Source: Spirodela intermedia
Taxonomy: Eukaryota > Streptophyta > Magnoliopsida > Alismatales > Araceae
Length of the DNA: 64,000 bases
NCBI GenBank assembly: GCA_902729315.2
Contig: LR746270.1
Location: 980,501-1,044,500 of the forward strand
Reading direction: 5' to 3'
Shown: in pieces, positions 1 through 12,950 of the stretch
How the letters are laid out: each line of letters opens with the position of its first letter
Position numbering within the stretch: the stretch's first letter is position 1
Position numbers and translations under genes: made by a program
Notes under the pieces: model-generated
The model's input: the letters and a program-made list of their open reading frames with translations, nothing else
Told to the model about the DNA's origin: nothing
Databases searched by the model: none

Positions 1-1037
1 TTGTATATTATCATTTTTCCTTGAACTAGACATCAAAAAAAATAAATTAGATCCATCATTAACATGACAGAAAATTGTTGTAGTTGTTGAAAAAAACTTA
101 TCATATTGTTTAGAGGTGCACCTCAGAGTCATTCATTGATCCCTTCCCTTGTTATCCTCCTTTTCGTTCTTCTACTTCTCTCTCCTTGATCACACTCCTA
201 CCTCTTTCCCTCTGTCACATGTTCACGCTTTGAAGGGGTGTTTGACACTTCTGTCCATGAGGCATCCCAGTTTAAGCCTTCCAAAATCTCAGAGAACTCG
301 AAGTAGAGATTTTCTTTTTTATGCATTTGCTTTCCTTCCTGCATTGCCCTCACTTATTAGGCACTCCTTTCCATTCTATCACATGTTAAACTAGGTCTTT
401 TGAAGGCAGCATTAGGACACTTCTGGTCATTATTTCCATCATTCTAGTTGATCTGTGTTAGCAAGCAGCATTCTGGCATGACCATGATAGGAAACTAGAG
501 TTAACAGAACTCATATAGACTTATTGAGACGTCGTGCACCTTAGCACTGAGGCAGATTATCATGCTATTTCCGGCACAAAATCTAACCCCTTACTCAGCC
601 TTGTCCTCTGTTGTGGAGATCTGTTTGATACAATGCAGTTCATTAGATGGCCATTGTGAGGTTTTTTATCTTCAATTGATTAGGACCAACGTATTCACCA
701 TATAGATGTTGTGTATGATGTCTTGAAACCTTTATATCTTCTTATTATTTTTTATTACTCTCACCACAAATGATCCCTTGTATCACTGCAAGCATCATCT
801 TCAACCATCATTTTCAGTTTAGGTAGGATATGCATCCATTCATGATTGATCAAACTTAGGGCATGAATATTGAAATGGATCTGCACATGATCTCTGTGAG
901 ACGTCACTGCTTTTCTTTGGATTATTAAAGTCCTGACTGAATGAAAAGGTCTTTATTCTTACTGTATGGATAATTTCTTCTGTTAGTTTGTTTACTTGGG
1001 ACTTTAATCACTTGTACATTTTTTATTGGCTATCTAG
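1..1037. other. Intron of SG6 running off the left edge
   Basis: AT-rich sequence without a coding stretch that fits SG6. The first supported acceptor is TAG at 1035-1037. Short open frames here lack codon bias and resemble no family known to me. Confidence 0.7.
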
Positions 1038-4000
1038 GGGACAAATATGCTATCACGATTACTTCATGTACAGCATCCTACAGCAAAGCAAGCTGTCATT
1101 ACTGCAATCGACTTGCTAGGTACCTATAAGAAATTTTTTGATAGGAGACTTGCTTCTGAAGTTGCAGAATTTTTAGTGGAAACTATATTTGTCTTTCAAA
1201 TTAGCTTACTTGTATGTGTTTAGGGCGTCAGGCTACATCTGGAGTGACTATCAAAATGCTCAGGGGCGATTAGTTCTCACAGCACCCCTCCCCCCCCCCA
1301 ACTTCCGCCCCCAATTCCCTTCATTAGCAGAAAACCTGATCCAACAATGACTTCTGTTTATGTTGTTCAATGATCCCAAATATCCATTGATGTTACTTTC
1401 AATGCTTAGGCTCGGGAAGGTCTTTTCCTCAAAAGAGGCATCCCTCTGAATGTCCCTTGAGCTGCAGGAAAATAGTGGTTGTTTCTATAAAAAGAACATG
1501 CTTCCGTTTAAAGTGGAATATTTTTATAATCTGTCTTGTGCAGGTAATGCGGTCATTAACGCTGCTGAAACTGGACTGTCATTTCCACTAAAACGAAGGG
1601 ACCAGATGCTGGAATACGTATTAACTTTGATGGGTAGAGATGTAGATGACAACTTAACTGATACTACCCTGGAACTCCTGCATACTCAGGTATGCACTGT
1701 TTAGCAATGCTTCCCTTCAAATGATGTTTGTCAATTGTTTCTCATAAAATCCTGTATTTTATTGTAGAGCCTTGCTTTAAGTGCTTGTACAACCTTGGTT
1801 TCTATAGAGCCAAAGCTACCGATGGAAACAAGAAACCGTGTAATGAAGGTAACTTTTTATCTGTCATTTTACATTGCTAGCGATCCTTTTGACTCTTTGT
1901 CCTGTATAATGGGTTAACACTTTGTCAGGCTACCCTTGGTTTCTTTGCCTTACCAAATGAACCGTCAGACATTGTTGATCCTCTTATTGACAACCTTATT
2001 ACTCTTTTATGCGCTATTCTTGTTACCAGGTACGGTTTCTATCACATTTTATGATTTATCATATTTATCCTTTAATACTTCCTCAAACTATGTTGCTAAA
2101 TGTATGCTTGTTTAGTATTTATGCTCATGAGATAGTGTGCACTTTTTAGTCTATGCATAGTAATACAGAATTCTAAATACTTTGATCTAGGATCCTTTTT
2201 TCTGTTTATCCTGTTTAAATCCCTCCTTGCTTATAAACTTAACATGGCATGTGTAGTGGTGAAGATGGACGCAGTCGTGCAGAACAGCTACTACATATTC
2301 TTAGACAAGTGGATCAATTTGTCTCATCTTCTGTAGAGCATCAGAGGAGAAGAGGTTGTGTTGCTGTATATGAGACACTACAGAAGTTTCGGACTCTTTG
2401 TTCTAGTGGCTATTATGGACAAGGACATCCATCAGTTTCTATACACAACAAGCAGACTGAACGAGCATTTCAGAGAAAGTTTTCTAATTTACCATGTAAT
2501 TCCCGTGTTAAAGTTTTGTTATGTTTTCCTACGTGCTCTTTTATTCTCACCACTTCATTTTCCTCCTATTTTTCTAGCTGCATTTGTATTGCCTAGTCGT
2601 GATTCCTTGAGCCTTGGGGAACGGGTCGTATCCTACCTTCCACGTTGTGCAGACCCCAGTACTGAAGTTAGAAAGATTGCTGTTCAGGTTTGTTGCTGAA
2701 AAGAAAAAATACGTTTTTAGGTCTATATCATCATTCTTTTCAAAAATTTTGCAAGGGCAAATAGCTTTCTTAACTTCCATATTTCTTTAGCCATTTCAAG
2801 GAAAATGTAAATACACCAGCGTTTTTTCTTTTTGTAGATTGTTGCTCTGTTCTTCAGTATAGCTCTATCACTTCCAAGACTTTTGGGAGCCAAGACCTCT
2901 GCTGATGTGGATCTAGAAGTGTCATACAATGCTTTAAGCTCCTTAGAAGATGTGGTTTCCATTTTAAGAAGAGTTAGCAACCTATTCCATCTTTGCATTC
3001 TCGTTATTTGTTATCTCGTGTTCTGAAAATTAGCAGGTTGATGATTGATTGTGTATGGAGTTAATTTGTCTCTATGTTTCTACAGGATGCTTCTATTGAT
3101 CAATCTGAAGTATTTAATAGAGTAATTTCGTCTGTTTGTACTTTATTAACAAAAGATGAGGTAAATTTATGTTTCTTTTTATGAAGCAAATACAGTACTT
3201 TCGTCTCGAATTGGCAGTTATTCAACTGGTTAACCAATTACTATAATTTTTTAATCGATTTAACTGAATTTTGGGGTTTATGGAACAGCTTGTTATCTCA
3301 TTGCACGCATCCAGCAATGCGATATGTGATAAGATTAAGCAGTCAGCTGAAGGTACTATACAAGCTGTCACTGAGTTCATTTCTAGGAGAGGAAATGAAT
3401 TGAATCAGAATGAGGTGTCTAGGTTCGAACTTTTAACTCGATACTTACCTTCTTTCATTACTTGGGTATTTTTTTCTTATACAATTTATGGTGTCATCGC
3501 TTCAGAACCGCCCAATCTTTGCTCGCTGCCACAATGCTTGTAATTGACAGGCACTCACGTCAAGAAGTTCTAAATGCAGTATCCTGAAATATATTTTAAT
3601 TCATTCAAACTCTTAGCTACCAAATGGCGTGTGTTTATTATCAAAATTGGCTTGCGTCCCTCGGCAGCTTTCTTAACACTTCAAGATATCGTGTCTGGCA
3701 GAGGATACCGATTCCAGTGTTGTTTTCAATGAAGTTTTGGCTGCTGCAGGACGGGATGCTGTTACGAAAGATATATCTAGGTTGAGAGGCGGTTGGTTAA
3801 TGCAGGATGCATTTTATGTGAGTTTGAACTTTCTCTTGACCTAATATTCTCAATAATTTATCCTCATTTTCTGTAAGTTTTCAGCTCTCTCAGTCATTTT
3901 AGGTTTCCCTGATGGTTGACTTTTATATATCTACATGAAAATTCATCATGTCCTGATGGGTCATCAGATTGTGCACAAACTACGGAGTCAGAACAGTCAC

Positions 4001-7000
4001 CCGCTTCTGGGTATACCATGGCAACTTCCAACATCCTAAGGACAGTGAAGCCAGCAACCATGCACATGGATGGATCAAAAGAAATGGTGGATTAAAATCA
4101 GAACTGAGTCATAATCATCGGGGACGATATTTGACAGCTTGCATCATCATCTTAACTGAGAAACGTAGGAGGAAAAAGTGATTTACAGCGGATTCCTCTT
4201 TAAAGTGATGATGATGTATAAGGCAGTACTATCTCTCGTCAGTATGTTCAATCAATGAGCACCAGTCGACGCCTACAGAAATATTCCTCACTTGATTACC
4301 AACTGTCGACACAGTTACGGTTGCTATTACCACATCTCAAATATCCACGAAAAAAGCACCATAACCAGTTTATCAAAACTTTAATTGCATGGGCATTCTC
4401 AAGGCTTCAGGAAAGAGGAGAATTCTCCAATTTTTTATAACTTTCTTAAGCCATCTCAAACGTGGTCATTGCTCTAGAAAATGCTATCTTTTGAAATTAG
4501 GATCTGAATTGTTTTATCCCCTGATTTAAAATCTATTTTCTTTTTTGTCTCATACCTTATCAAAATTATGGCAGGCATTTTCCCAACACACAGCACTTTC
4601 AAGTTTGTTTCTGGAACATGTTGTATCTGTCCTTAATCAAATGCCCGTAGCAAAAATCAGTCCAGATAAAGGAGAAAGTCATTCCTCCGACCTATCTATT
4701 GAAGAGGACATTCAGCAAGCAGCCGTTCTTGCTTTAACTGCATTCTTCAGGTTGGATAATGATGTGATTTTCATCATTGTCTATTTAGAGTTGATATCCT
4801 ATGTCTTATGACTGCATCATTTAGAAATTTCTGTGTTTTTACTGTGGGTTTTGTAGAGGTGGCGGGAAGACCGGTAAGAGAGCAGTGGAACAGCGTTATG
4901 CTGCTGTTCTCTCTGCACTCATACTTCAGTTAGGAAGTTGTCATGGCCTTGCTCTGTCTGGAAGCCAAGAACCTTTAAGGTAAACTTAACTTATCCCCCC
5001 GAAATTATTAGTTACAAGATAATTCTGTTTCAACTGCGTTTTTGTTTTTCAGGATCCTGTTAGGTGCATTCCAGTCATTCTGTGAATGTGTTGGCGATCT
5101 TGAAATGGGAAAGGTTATTTCTCGGAATATTCTCTCGTTAACAAGGAGTTCAGTTCCGATGGAATCTTAATATTCAATTTATTCAGTATTGAATTAAATT
5201 TTCAGATTTTGGCTCGAGACAGTGGACAAATCATTGGCGAGAAATGGATCGACCTTATTGGCGAGCTGGCATGCTGTATCTCTATGAAGAGACCCAAAGA
5301 GGTAACCAATAACCTGTGGCCGTCATGCTTGACCGATGATTATGGCAATCATTCAATCAACCAGGGTTTTGCTTAGGACCACATGGTTTAGTTCCAATGT
5401 TTAACACATGATTTTTGTAACCAATGTTGACCCTGATGCCATCTTCTGAGGAATAAGAACTCGATAGGATCCATTAGATATCCTTATCTTTGGAAACTAG
5501 TAGTTGAATGTGCAAGTGTGATGTACCTTTCCAACAACTTATCACCCTTTTCTAGGTGCCAAAAGAAGAATAAAGAAAGATTTGCATCACTAGTTTCTAG
5601 CACTTAACTGCTTGAGCCTTTGGCAATCAATCTGAGTTCCACATGGAAATGAACAAAGTGATGTGTCAGATACAAATTGAGTAACATGTTTTTCCAAAAA
5701 AAATTTAGGTTTGTTGTCAAACGGCACGTTCCCACAATGATTTGATCATCTCATTGATTTGTGGACTTGCTTTCCTGGGTCAATCAACCATAATCAAAGC
5801 TGACGTCAGAGAGTATGTTTATACTACCACGTTGTGCATTGTTTGCACAATTCTCATTTTCTTCATAGTTATACCGGAAGCTACATTTTTTGGGGATTGC
5901 CACAGACTGGTGCTTCTTGTCAAAGCTTTTAAGGTTGACCATGTAGGTGATTAATATCCTTTTCTTGACCAGGTAAGGTATACATCATACACTAGCGTTA
6001 GAAGAGTTTTTTTCCTCAGTGAACCCTGTCACCCATCCTGCTATCTTTCCATTAAACAAAGATTTTCTGTCTGACCTTGAGTCTGGCCAAATCTGATTGT
6101 AGGAAGCCTGATCTATCAAACTAGGCACGTGATGACTGTTTAATCTCATACAGTGCCTCCTTCAATCAACTTTTGATCTTTATCAAGCCCTGGTGGAGAT
6201 GCATATACTTCTCCTCTATGAAATCTTCATTCATGATAGAGCTCTTGACATCAAGTCATTACCGAGTCCAAGAAAATGACTCCCAAAGGACGACATTAGT
6301 CTTATTGACTTAAATTTCACCACTATTACGACAGTCTTTTTGTTATCATATCATTTTCTGGTCTACGTTAGTCCTCAGGTCATAAACCTTGTGTTACGGT
6401 ACCCCACAACACTATCAACGTCATATTTGATGTTTTACACCTACTTAGAGCATAATAACTTCTCTTCAGGACATACAACATTATTGATTATCATCACAGA
6501 TTGTTATGAGATGTATGTATAGAAATGAATGTCATTTTTTAGCAAAAAAAGTAATTAGTAGGTGAAAGTCAAGAATAAAAAAAATGTTTCGCCAATGGGA
6601 TCTGTTACGAACCTCCTAAAAAAATGTACACCCTAATTCTACCTTAGAAGTGGCTCCACTCACAGAATTTACATTATTCTATGGTGGTCCCCCCCCTCAA
6701 CATGGGGGTCTAGGTCGTCTTGTGCAGAAGACAGTTAGCTTCGTAACAGGATCCTTCATACACGCTCACACATTGTGGCAGACGATAGGAAGACGAAAGA
6801 TTGGATGCACTGTTAGGATTTAGTGAAGCCATGGTATCTTCACTTGATGATTCAGCACTCTCTTTCGTTCGGTAATTTGTAAGAGCCTCTTTTACAGTTT
6901 ACTTCATCTAAAAGTACATAGCACTTTCTCAATATCCTTTTGTTAAAGTGTAGAATGATCATATGAGGATTAGTTGAAGAGAACACGGGGATAAGACGTG

Positions 7001-10000
7001 ATGATTGATCGGGTGGATTGCCTCCTCTAAGAATGAGATTGGTGGTGAACGTAAGACTTAAACTCAAATGACGTCACATCCTTTAAAACATATTTTTTTC
7101 TCAATTATTAGTTCAAAACATTTATACCCTTTTTGAGTAGGAGAATACGTATGAAATTCATCACGAACAGCTCTTGTGTTTACCTTGGGCGAGCTGAGTC
7201 ATAGACAACGGATAAAACCGATAACCTGCTATGTAAAGTGGAAGAGACATGAGAGAAATAAATGAATAACAAGGGGCATGTTCCAAAGATCCCCAAGAAG
7301 GCATGTTGCTAATAATATGACATTATGAAAGAGTTGTCTCGGCCTAAACCTTTTAAGAAAATGATGTTGAAATAGAAAAATATGAAAAGTCATAAATGTA
7401 TAGTTTTTCCTTCTCCACCACAATTTTTTTTCTGAGTACAGAATTAAGATGGCTAGTGAAAAATATCCCGATCTAAGAAAACGTCAAGGAGCCTCTCAAA
7501 GTACTCTCAAACACTATTGGAACAAAGGACTTCGACAATATTTTGGTAAAATGGCACTTTTTAGGTTTTTGAGTGTCAATTTTTTTCTGTATCTGCCATT
7601 CAAACAAGATTTATGCTCCAATGTTTGACGACTATTTCAATATGTCCAATTATCTTACTTGTTTTGAATGAAATTATAACATTCTACACTACCATTTAGT
7701 GTTTCCCATCTTTTTTGTTGCAACTCAGTTCGTTTTCGTGGTCCAATTTCTTAGGTTCTGCCAATATGTACGATCCTATGTGCAGCTTTAAATCGACATC
7801 TGCAGTTTCAGAGGGAGGCTGCAGCTGCAGCGTTGTCAAAATTCATTTCTGACAGGTTGGTTAAGATCTTTCTGCTACCATTAATGATTTAGGTTGTAGC
7901 TTAATTTCCTAACTCCTAACGGGAAGAACTATTTAACAACAATCATGTTCAAGAATAAAGATACTGCTACCAGAATTGGTGGTTTCATAGTTTCGTACAG
8001 TGATCGGTGAAGACAACAGATTTAGTGTTGTTGAACGTTATCTTACAAAAGATCTTATCATTGCACGCAGTATATGATTAACTTTTGAGACGGTTGTGAT
8101 CTTTTTGATAGTTGTGAAATCGTGTATTCATCCTCGTGCTACCATAGGAAATGATCAGGCTGATTCTTGCTTCGTCCAAGTCATTTCTTGGCCGTATTTG
8201 AACGTCACTCTTTGAGAATTAAATTAATCTATTTATCTCTGCCGTCTGGTAATTGATATAGAGCCCTTTCCAATAATATTTCTCCAGCACTTGTAGATAA
8301 TGGATTTTAGAATTTACGTTTTCCATGTTCTTTTTAAGAGGACTCGCATTTTAGATGACAATATCTCTCATCCACTTGTTTTTGCAGCGATGGAATAGCG
8401 TCCTTATTGGAACAAATGGTGGAAACAATGTGCTTACATGTTTCGGACGAATCTCCTACTGTGAGGAGCTTGTGCCTTCGAGGACTCGTACAGGTTTCCG
8501 TTCTTGCCTTTTTAAGTTCCTAATTTTTGTGTTTCATTCCTTGAGTAATACTCTTTGATGCTTATGTGTTCCTTCTTTTCATTTGTCATTTACAATCAAA
8601 TTCAATCAACCGTAAGCTGTAACTTATCAGCTGAGTAAATGAGAATCCAGTTTGTACCCTCAGGATTTAGATATGAGTAACCACCAACCCAGGAGTTTGC
8701 TGATTTGCTGCAAATTAGCAGCTATTAGGACCTCCAGTGACCAAAGATATCCACGAAATCTTGTTCGCCTGCGGAGATGCTGAAACCTACCTCTCGTGCT
8801 ATCAAAGATGGGGTATCATTGTTGTTAACATCCAACGGTATATGGCAGAAGTATGGATGTGGACATGAAAGATTTCGTATTACCATGGACCCGGGATATT
8901 TTGTATACGCTAAAACTCTATAACAAGTGATGTAGGACTAAAAGACATTTGGTACCTGTAAGTTCTTAAAAGCGTGAGGTAGAATCTATTATGTAAATCT
9001 AGAATTCAGGATGCGTCCTGATTCTCAATGGTTTCCTTTAGGGAAGATTGAGTTCTGTTCCCTGACTTCCTTTTGCCTGTATTTTATAATATTTCATAAT
9101 TTTATAAGTTTGTCCTTCCTCTGTCCATCCTCACACATTTAGTATCATATGTGCTTAATAAAGTGACAGATATGGAAATTTCTGATGCCTACCATTTGTA
9201 GCAGATACCAGAAGTGCGCATGCCTCACTACATTGCTCAAGTCCTTGGTGTGATAGTAGCCTTGCTCGAAGACCCTGATGAGTCAGTTCAACTAACTGCA
9301 GTACAGTGCTTGCAGATGGTAAGCCCGGTTTTTATATAATTGCTGATATGTCTGTTTCACCTGTCTCACCAAGGTTCGCAAAGGTTGAAGAGTTTTCGTA
9401 ATTACGTTGCTTCATACTTTCGGTACATAATTTTTCCGATAGGTTCTGAAGTCGTCTCCAAAAGATGCTGTGGATCCAGTTCTACCTAATCTCTCTGTGC
9501 GACTGAGAAACCTCCAAGTAAGTCTCCTTTCTGCACAGGATATCCTGCGCTTGGTTCAGACTTTGATGAATTGTCATAAGCATTACTGAGCGTCTTTATG
9601 TGGATGATTGGTTCATCTTAAAATCATGTGTAAGATATGGAAACGAAGAATCTACTCTATAACCCGTGGAGATTTGTCATCAAGGTCATTCATTTGGTCC
9701 ATCTATTAATCATTAGTTCATTTAATGCATTTTTTAGCATATTCTACTTCAAAATATTAGGACGAAGACTGAAGCATATCTTAAGAGACGGTGTTACACA
9801 GCCTTTGGCAAAGCAATTTCCCACGATATTTTTATAGTATCCGACTCATAGATAATAGTGGAGACTTGTAGTAACAGTGGTGATTGGGGTTCAAGGATTT
9901 CTTCGTTTACTTAGAACTTACTGTTAAGCACACCTGAGAGGTCCACTCGATACTTGATTATGAATGGAATTAAGGGTTTTGGGTTTAGGTTAAATCTGTG

Positions 10001-12950
10001 TGCGCTAAAGATTCCCTTGAAAATGAAACAGATTTTGTGAGTGCTTTTTACCTCAAGTTTCCCAATTGTGATCAGTTAGCCATGTCGCTGAAGAAACCAG
10101 GGCCACGTGGCATCGTTATGATAAAAAGGCGAAGAATAACCCTACTGTATATGCCACAGTTCAGATACAGCGTAGAGAGGGAGGTCCTCAGATAGCACAG
10201 GGCTAGCCACTACCCAGGAACCAGAAAGGTACGGTGGATGATGCCCCGTGCAGAAACATGTACCCCATTTTAGTGCAGCTGAACTATAGGATCCTCAGTA
10301 GCAAGAATCGATTCTGGGAAAGGATTATGGTATCCATTTTTCAGCATGTGCAGCCATGGGCGTAGCTTTGGGGATTTGTGAGGAGGGTTGGGGTGCACTT
10401 TCTTTGTCATCCACGTCACTGTGAAGCGTAAGAAATCAGTATAAGGATTACCCATCACAACGCCCGTGATCATATAATGATGATTGGCTCTGGCTTGAGC
10501 ATGTTATTCGAGAAGGTTAATTACCTGATTTCAGAAAAAAAAAACTTGCTTATTCAAGGAAGACCACGGTGATGCTTCATTTGTTGCCGTGGGAAAATGT
10601 TATAAATAAACCCTTTTTCTATTTTTGGATACGAGGAAACTTGTGGTTGAACATTAGTTGATGGAATCTCTGATTATATATCATTAACAGTCAGCAGCAG
10701 TTCAAGGACTTTTTTAGATAATAGAAAAAATCTGATTGTAGCATGCGATTTATGCGTCATTCCATCTTCTCTTTAGATAAGATGTGCGGTTCAAGCCTTC
10801 CATGAAAGTTCAAATCAAATAGAACGCAGGCTTCATCATTGATCAACACCTGTCTGATAAAATATTACGTTAATGTCCATTAAACAAAATCAGTCAATTT
10901 CACAGATCAAAGCTGCAGAAGCAAACCTTGCCGATAAAAAATTCATGGGTCTTGATAATATTACTTTTCTCATGACAGAAGTAGATGCATTATAAGCCTG
11001 TGCATATATATTTGCTCTTATTTTTTGTAATCATAGGTGTCACAGCAATGGATGACAAGAAATCCATATCTGCAGCCATGTTACTTGTCATACCCTTTCT
11101 GTTTGCATGTTTACGCTCGTACAGCAGCGTATGGTCCTGTTTTTCAAAGCTGAGCCTTCACATGAACCAGAAATGCTATAAAAAGTCAATGTTGATTTTT
11201 CTGCATGGTTCACAAAATACAGATGAGCACGGATGGGAAGATGCGTTCTAATGCGTTCTCCGCATTTGGAGCGTTAAGTAACTACGGCATTGGTGCAGAA
11301 CGCGATGCTTTTCTGGAGCAGGTACGCGCCTCTCTAAATCCTCAAATTCAGATTAATGTTTTTTTTTTTAACCAAAAGTCCAATATTCCCACCCAATTTG
11401 GAAATAATATTATTAGCATGATCTAATTTAGGAAAGTTGACTCATTTCTCGCGCTAGCTTGGCTCATGTTCTCTGATGCTGGATAGAAGCTTTTTGATGG
11501 ATATCACAATCACCCAACTTCGGTGCTCTATTGGCATAAAATAAATCGTCAAATTTACTGAATACCATCTGCTATTAGTCAACCCCCGCCCCTTTTCCAA
11601 TAGCATGCGATTTGGTGCTCTATTCACATAAAATAAATCGTAAAAATTTACTGAATACCATCTACTATTAGTCAACGCCACCCCCCCCCACCCCCCCCTT
11701 TCCAACAGTATGCGATTCCGGCTGTTTTTGTGAGAAGCAGAGGTAATCATCGGTACAATTTCGTCTCCATCAAAACGACCTTTTATCCCAGATTATGCAG
11801 TTTTCTTCGTATCTTTATCCGCCATCATCTCATCCTCGTGTGCTGTGTTCTTGACTATACAGGTCCATGCTGCTCTTCCACGCCTGATCCTCCATGTTCA
11901 CGATGACGATCTCACTGTTCGTCAAGCCTGCCGGGTACGAAACATCACCTTCCCACACCTCACACTGACTCATCTTTCTCTCATCTGAAAATAAATAAAT
12001 AAATAAATAAATAAAAATCTGACTAACCTTCTTCCTTTCAAAGCAGAACGCGTTCAGGCAGCTTGCGTCCCTGATGGAAGTGGACAGCCTGTGCGCCCTC
12101 GCCAACACTCACTCTTTTAACTCCGACCGCCGGTGTGTATGCTCCCTTTTAAAGAATAAACACGATATTTTCCGTAAGAACATTAGAAAACTAACCTGCA
12201 TGGCGCATGAATTACTCAGAAGCGAGTACGAGAACTTCTTGAGGGCGCTAGCGAAGCAACTCTCGCACGTCTTTTCCACCAGAGCGAGCTCCTACTTGGC
12301 CTCTGTGATCCAGGTCAGATACCCCATCGCAGAGAGTAGGGGAAGCGACTTGAAGATGATGGTGAGGAACTGATGATGGGATGCTTTCCGATGCAGGCAT
12401 ATGACGCACCATGGCCGGTCATCCAAGCCAACGCCGTTTACTTCTCCAGCTGCCTGCTCTCCCTCTTGGATGATCAGCGAGCATCGGCTTCTTTTCTCCC
12501 CGAGGTATTTTTGTCAAAAAATAAAAATAAAAATAAAAAATAGGGTAGCGTTTTTTTAGTATTATAGATGATCTAAGCATCGGCTTCTTTTCTCCCCGCA
12601 GTATTTTTCTCAAAAAATAAAATAAAATATAGAGTAGCCTTTTTTAAAAAAAATTATAGATGATCTAAGCATCGGCTTCTTTTCTCCCCAGGGTATTTTT
12701 GTCAGAAAAAAAATAAAAATAAAAATAAAAAATAGGGTAGTTTTTTAAAAAAAAATTATGGATGGGCTTTCTGCAGGTGTTCGGAATGCTGCTGGTGAAG
12801 TTGGGCCGGTCCCAAGACGCCATCGTGCGGGCTACCTGCTCCTTCGCGCTGGGCTTCCTTCTGAAGGCGTCCAACCCCAAGACGTGGTCATCTCCACAGC
12901 TCGACCGAGGGGAATCCGCTCGAAGATCTCCCGACGGATCGTCCAAGTGA
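1038..12950 (+). CDS. SG6: SHOOT GRAVITROPISM 6 (MROH1-type HEAT-repeat protein), C-terminal part, 25 exons
   Basis: Partial gene cut by the left edge; bases 1-1037 are intron. Exons seen: 1038-1119, 1544-1689, 1768-1848, 1929-2029, 2257-2495, 2578-2687, 2838-2972, 3086-3160, 3289-3422, 3506-3578, 3686-3817, 4575-4750, 4857-4979, 5053-5113, 5206-5301, 7755-7855, 8388-8493, 9205-9318, 9443-9517, 11223-11321, 11863-11934, 12047-12132, 12220-12313, 12397-12504, 12777-12950. Together they give about 930 codons in continuous frame, ending in TGA. The product is all-helical HEAT-like sequence; diagnostic stretches are [30 protein letters not shown] and [17 protein letters not shown]. From family knowledge, SG6 is a plant homologue of animal MROH1 needed for shoot gravitropism in Arabidopsis, where it is about 1700 residues, so roughly the second half is here. 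HEAT solenoids are protein-binding scaffolds; a membrane-trafficking role is inferred from MROH1. Large introns at 5302-7754 and 9518-11222 contain repeat debris. Confidence 0.92.
5302..7754 (+). other. 2.45-kb repeat-bearing SG6 intron
   Basis: It joins the exon ending in ...KRPKE to the exon starting [12 protein letters not shown] without loss of frame. Besides the copia fragment it holds unidentified, probably repeat-derived sequence at about 6590-7450. I see no other gene in it. Confidence 0.7.
5950..6330 (-). mobile_element. Decayed Ty1/copia reverse-transcriptase fragment in an SG6 intron
   Basis: The minus strand of 6255-6121 reads as 45 codons starting [18 protein letters not shown] and ending [14 protein letters not shown], with two stops. 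This matches the copia RT blocks LDVKxAFLNGxLxEEVYM and LxKALYGLKQSPRAW; the W is now a stop. Just upstream in another frame (about 6310-6256) lies [11 protein letters not shown], matching the copia AIRLLLxFASH block, so a frameshift separates them. Downstream, YDVYLTW at about 5985-5965 could be what remains of the YVDD region. The fragment is antisense to SG6 and cannot encode an active enzyme. Confidence 0.72.
11522..11718 (+). repeat. Tandem duplication of ~92-105 bp in an SG6 intron
   Basis: A unit starting GGTGCTCTATT at 11522 recurs at 11614. Both share a central block ending in CTATTAGTCAAC, a C-rich tract and a TCCAA(T/C)AG(C/T)ATGCGATT end. The second copy has a longer C tract, about 11677-11697. 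Confidence 0.85.
12469..12756 (+). repeat. Triplicated exon-end plus splice-donor unit in SG6
   Basis: Three head-to-tail units start at about 12469, 12567 and 12659 (98, 92 and ~97 bp). Each contains GATGATC, then GCATCGGCTTCTTTTCTCCCC, a GTATTTTT stretch, an (AAAAT)n tract, and a T/A-run tail. Unit 1 contains the true end of the penultimate exon (donor at 12505). Units 2 and 3 are intronic, and the GATGATCAG of the exon has become GATGATCTAA. Confidence 0.88.

Noticed and set aside
9998-10195. Frame in an SG6 intron with a CxxxxxH-like pattern suggesting a gag zinc knuckle
   Set aside because: The Cys/His spacing does not fit CX2CX4HX4C, and no other gag or pol motif lies nearby.
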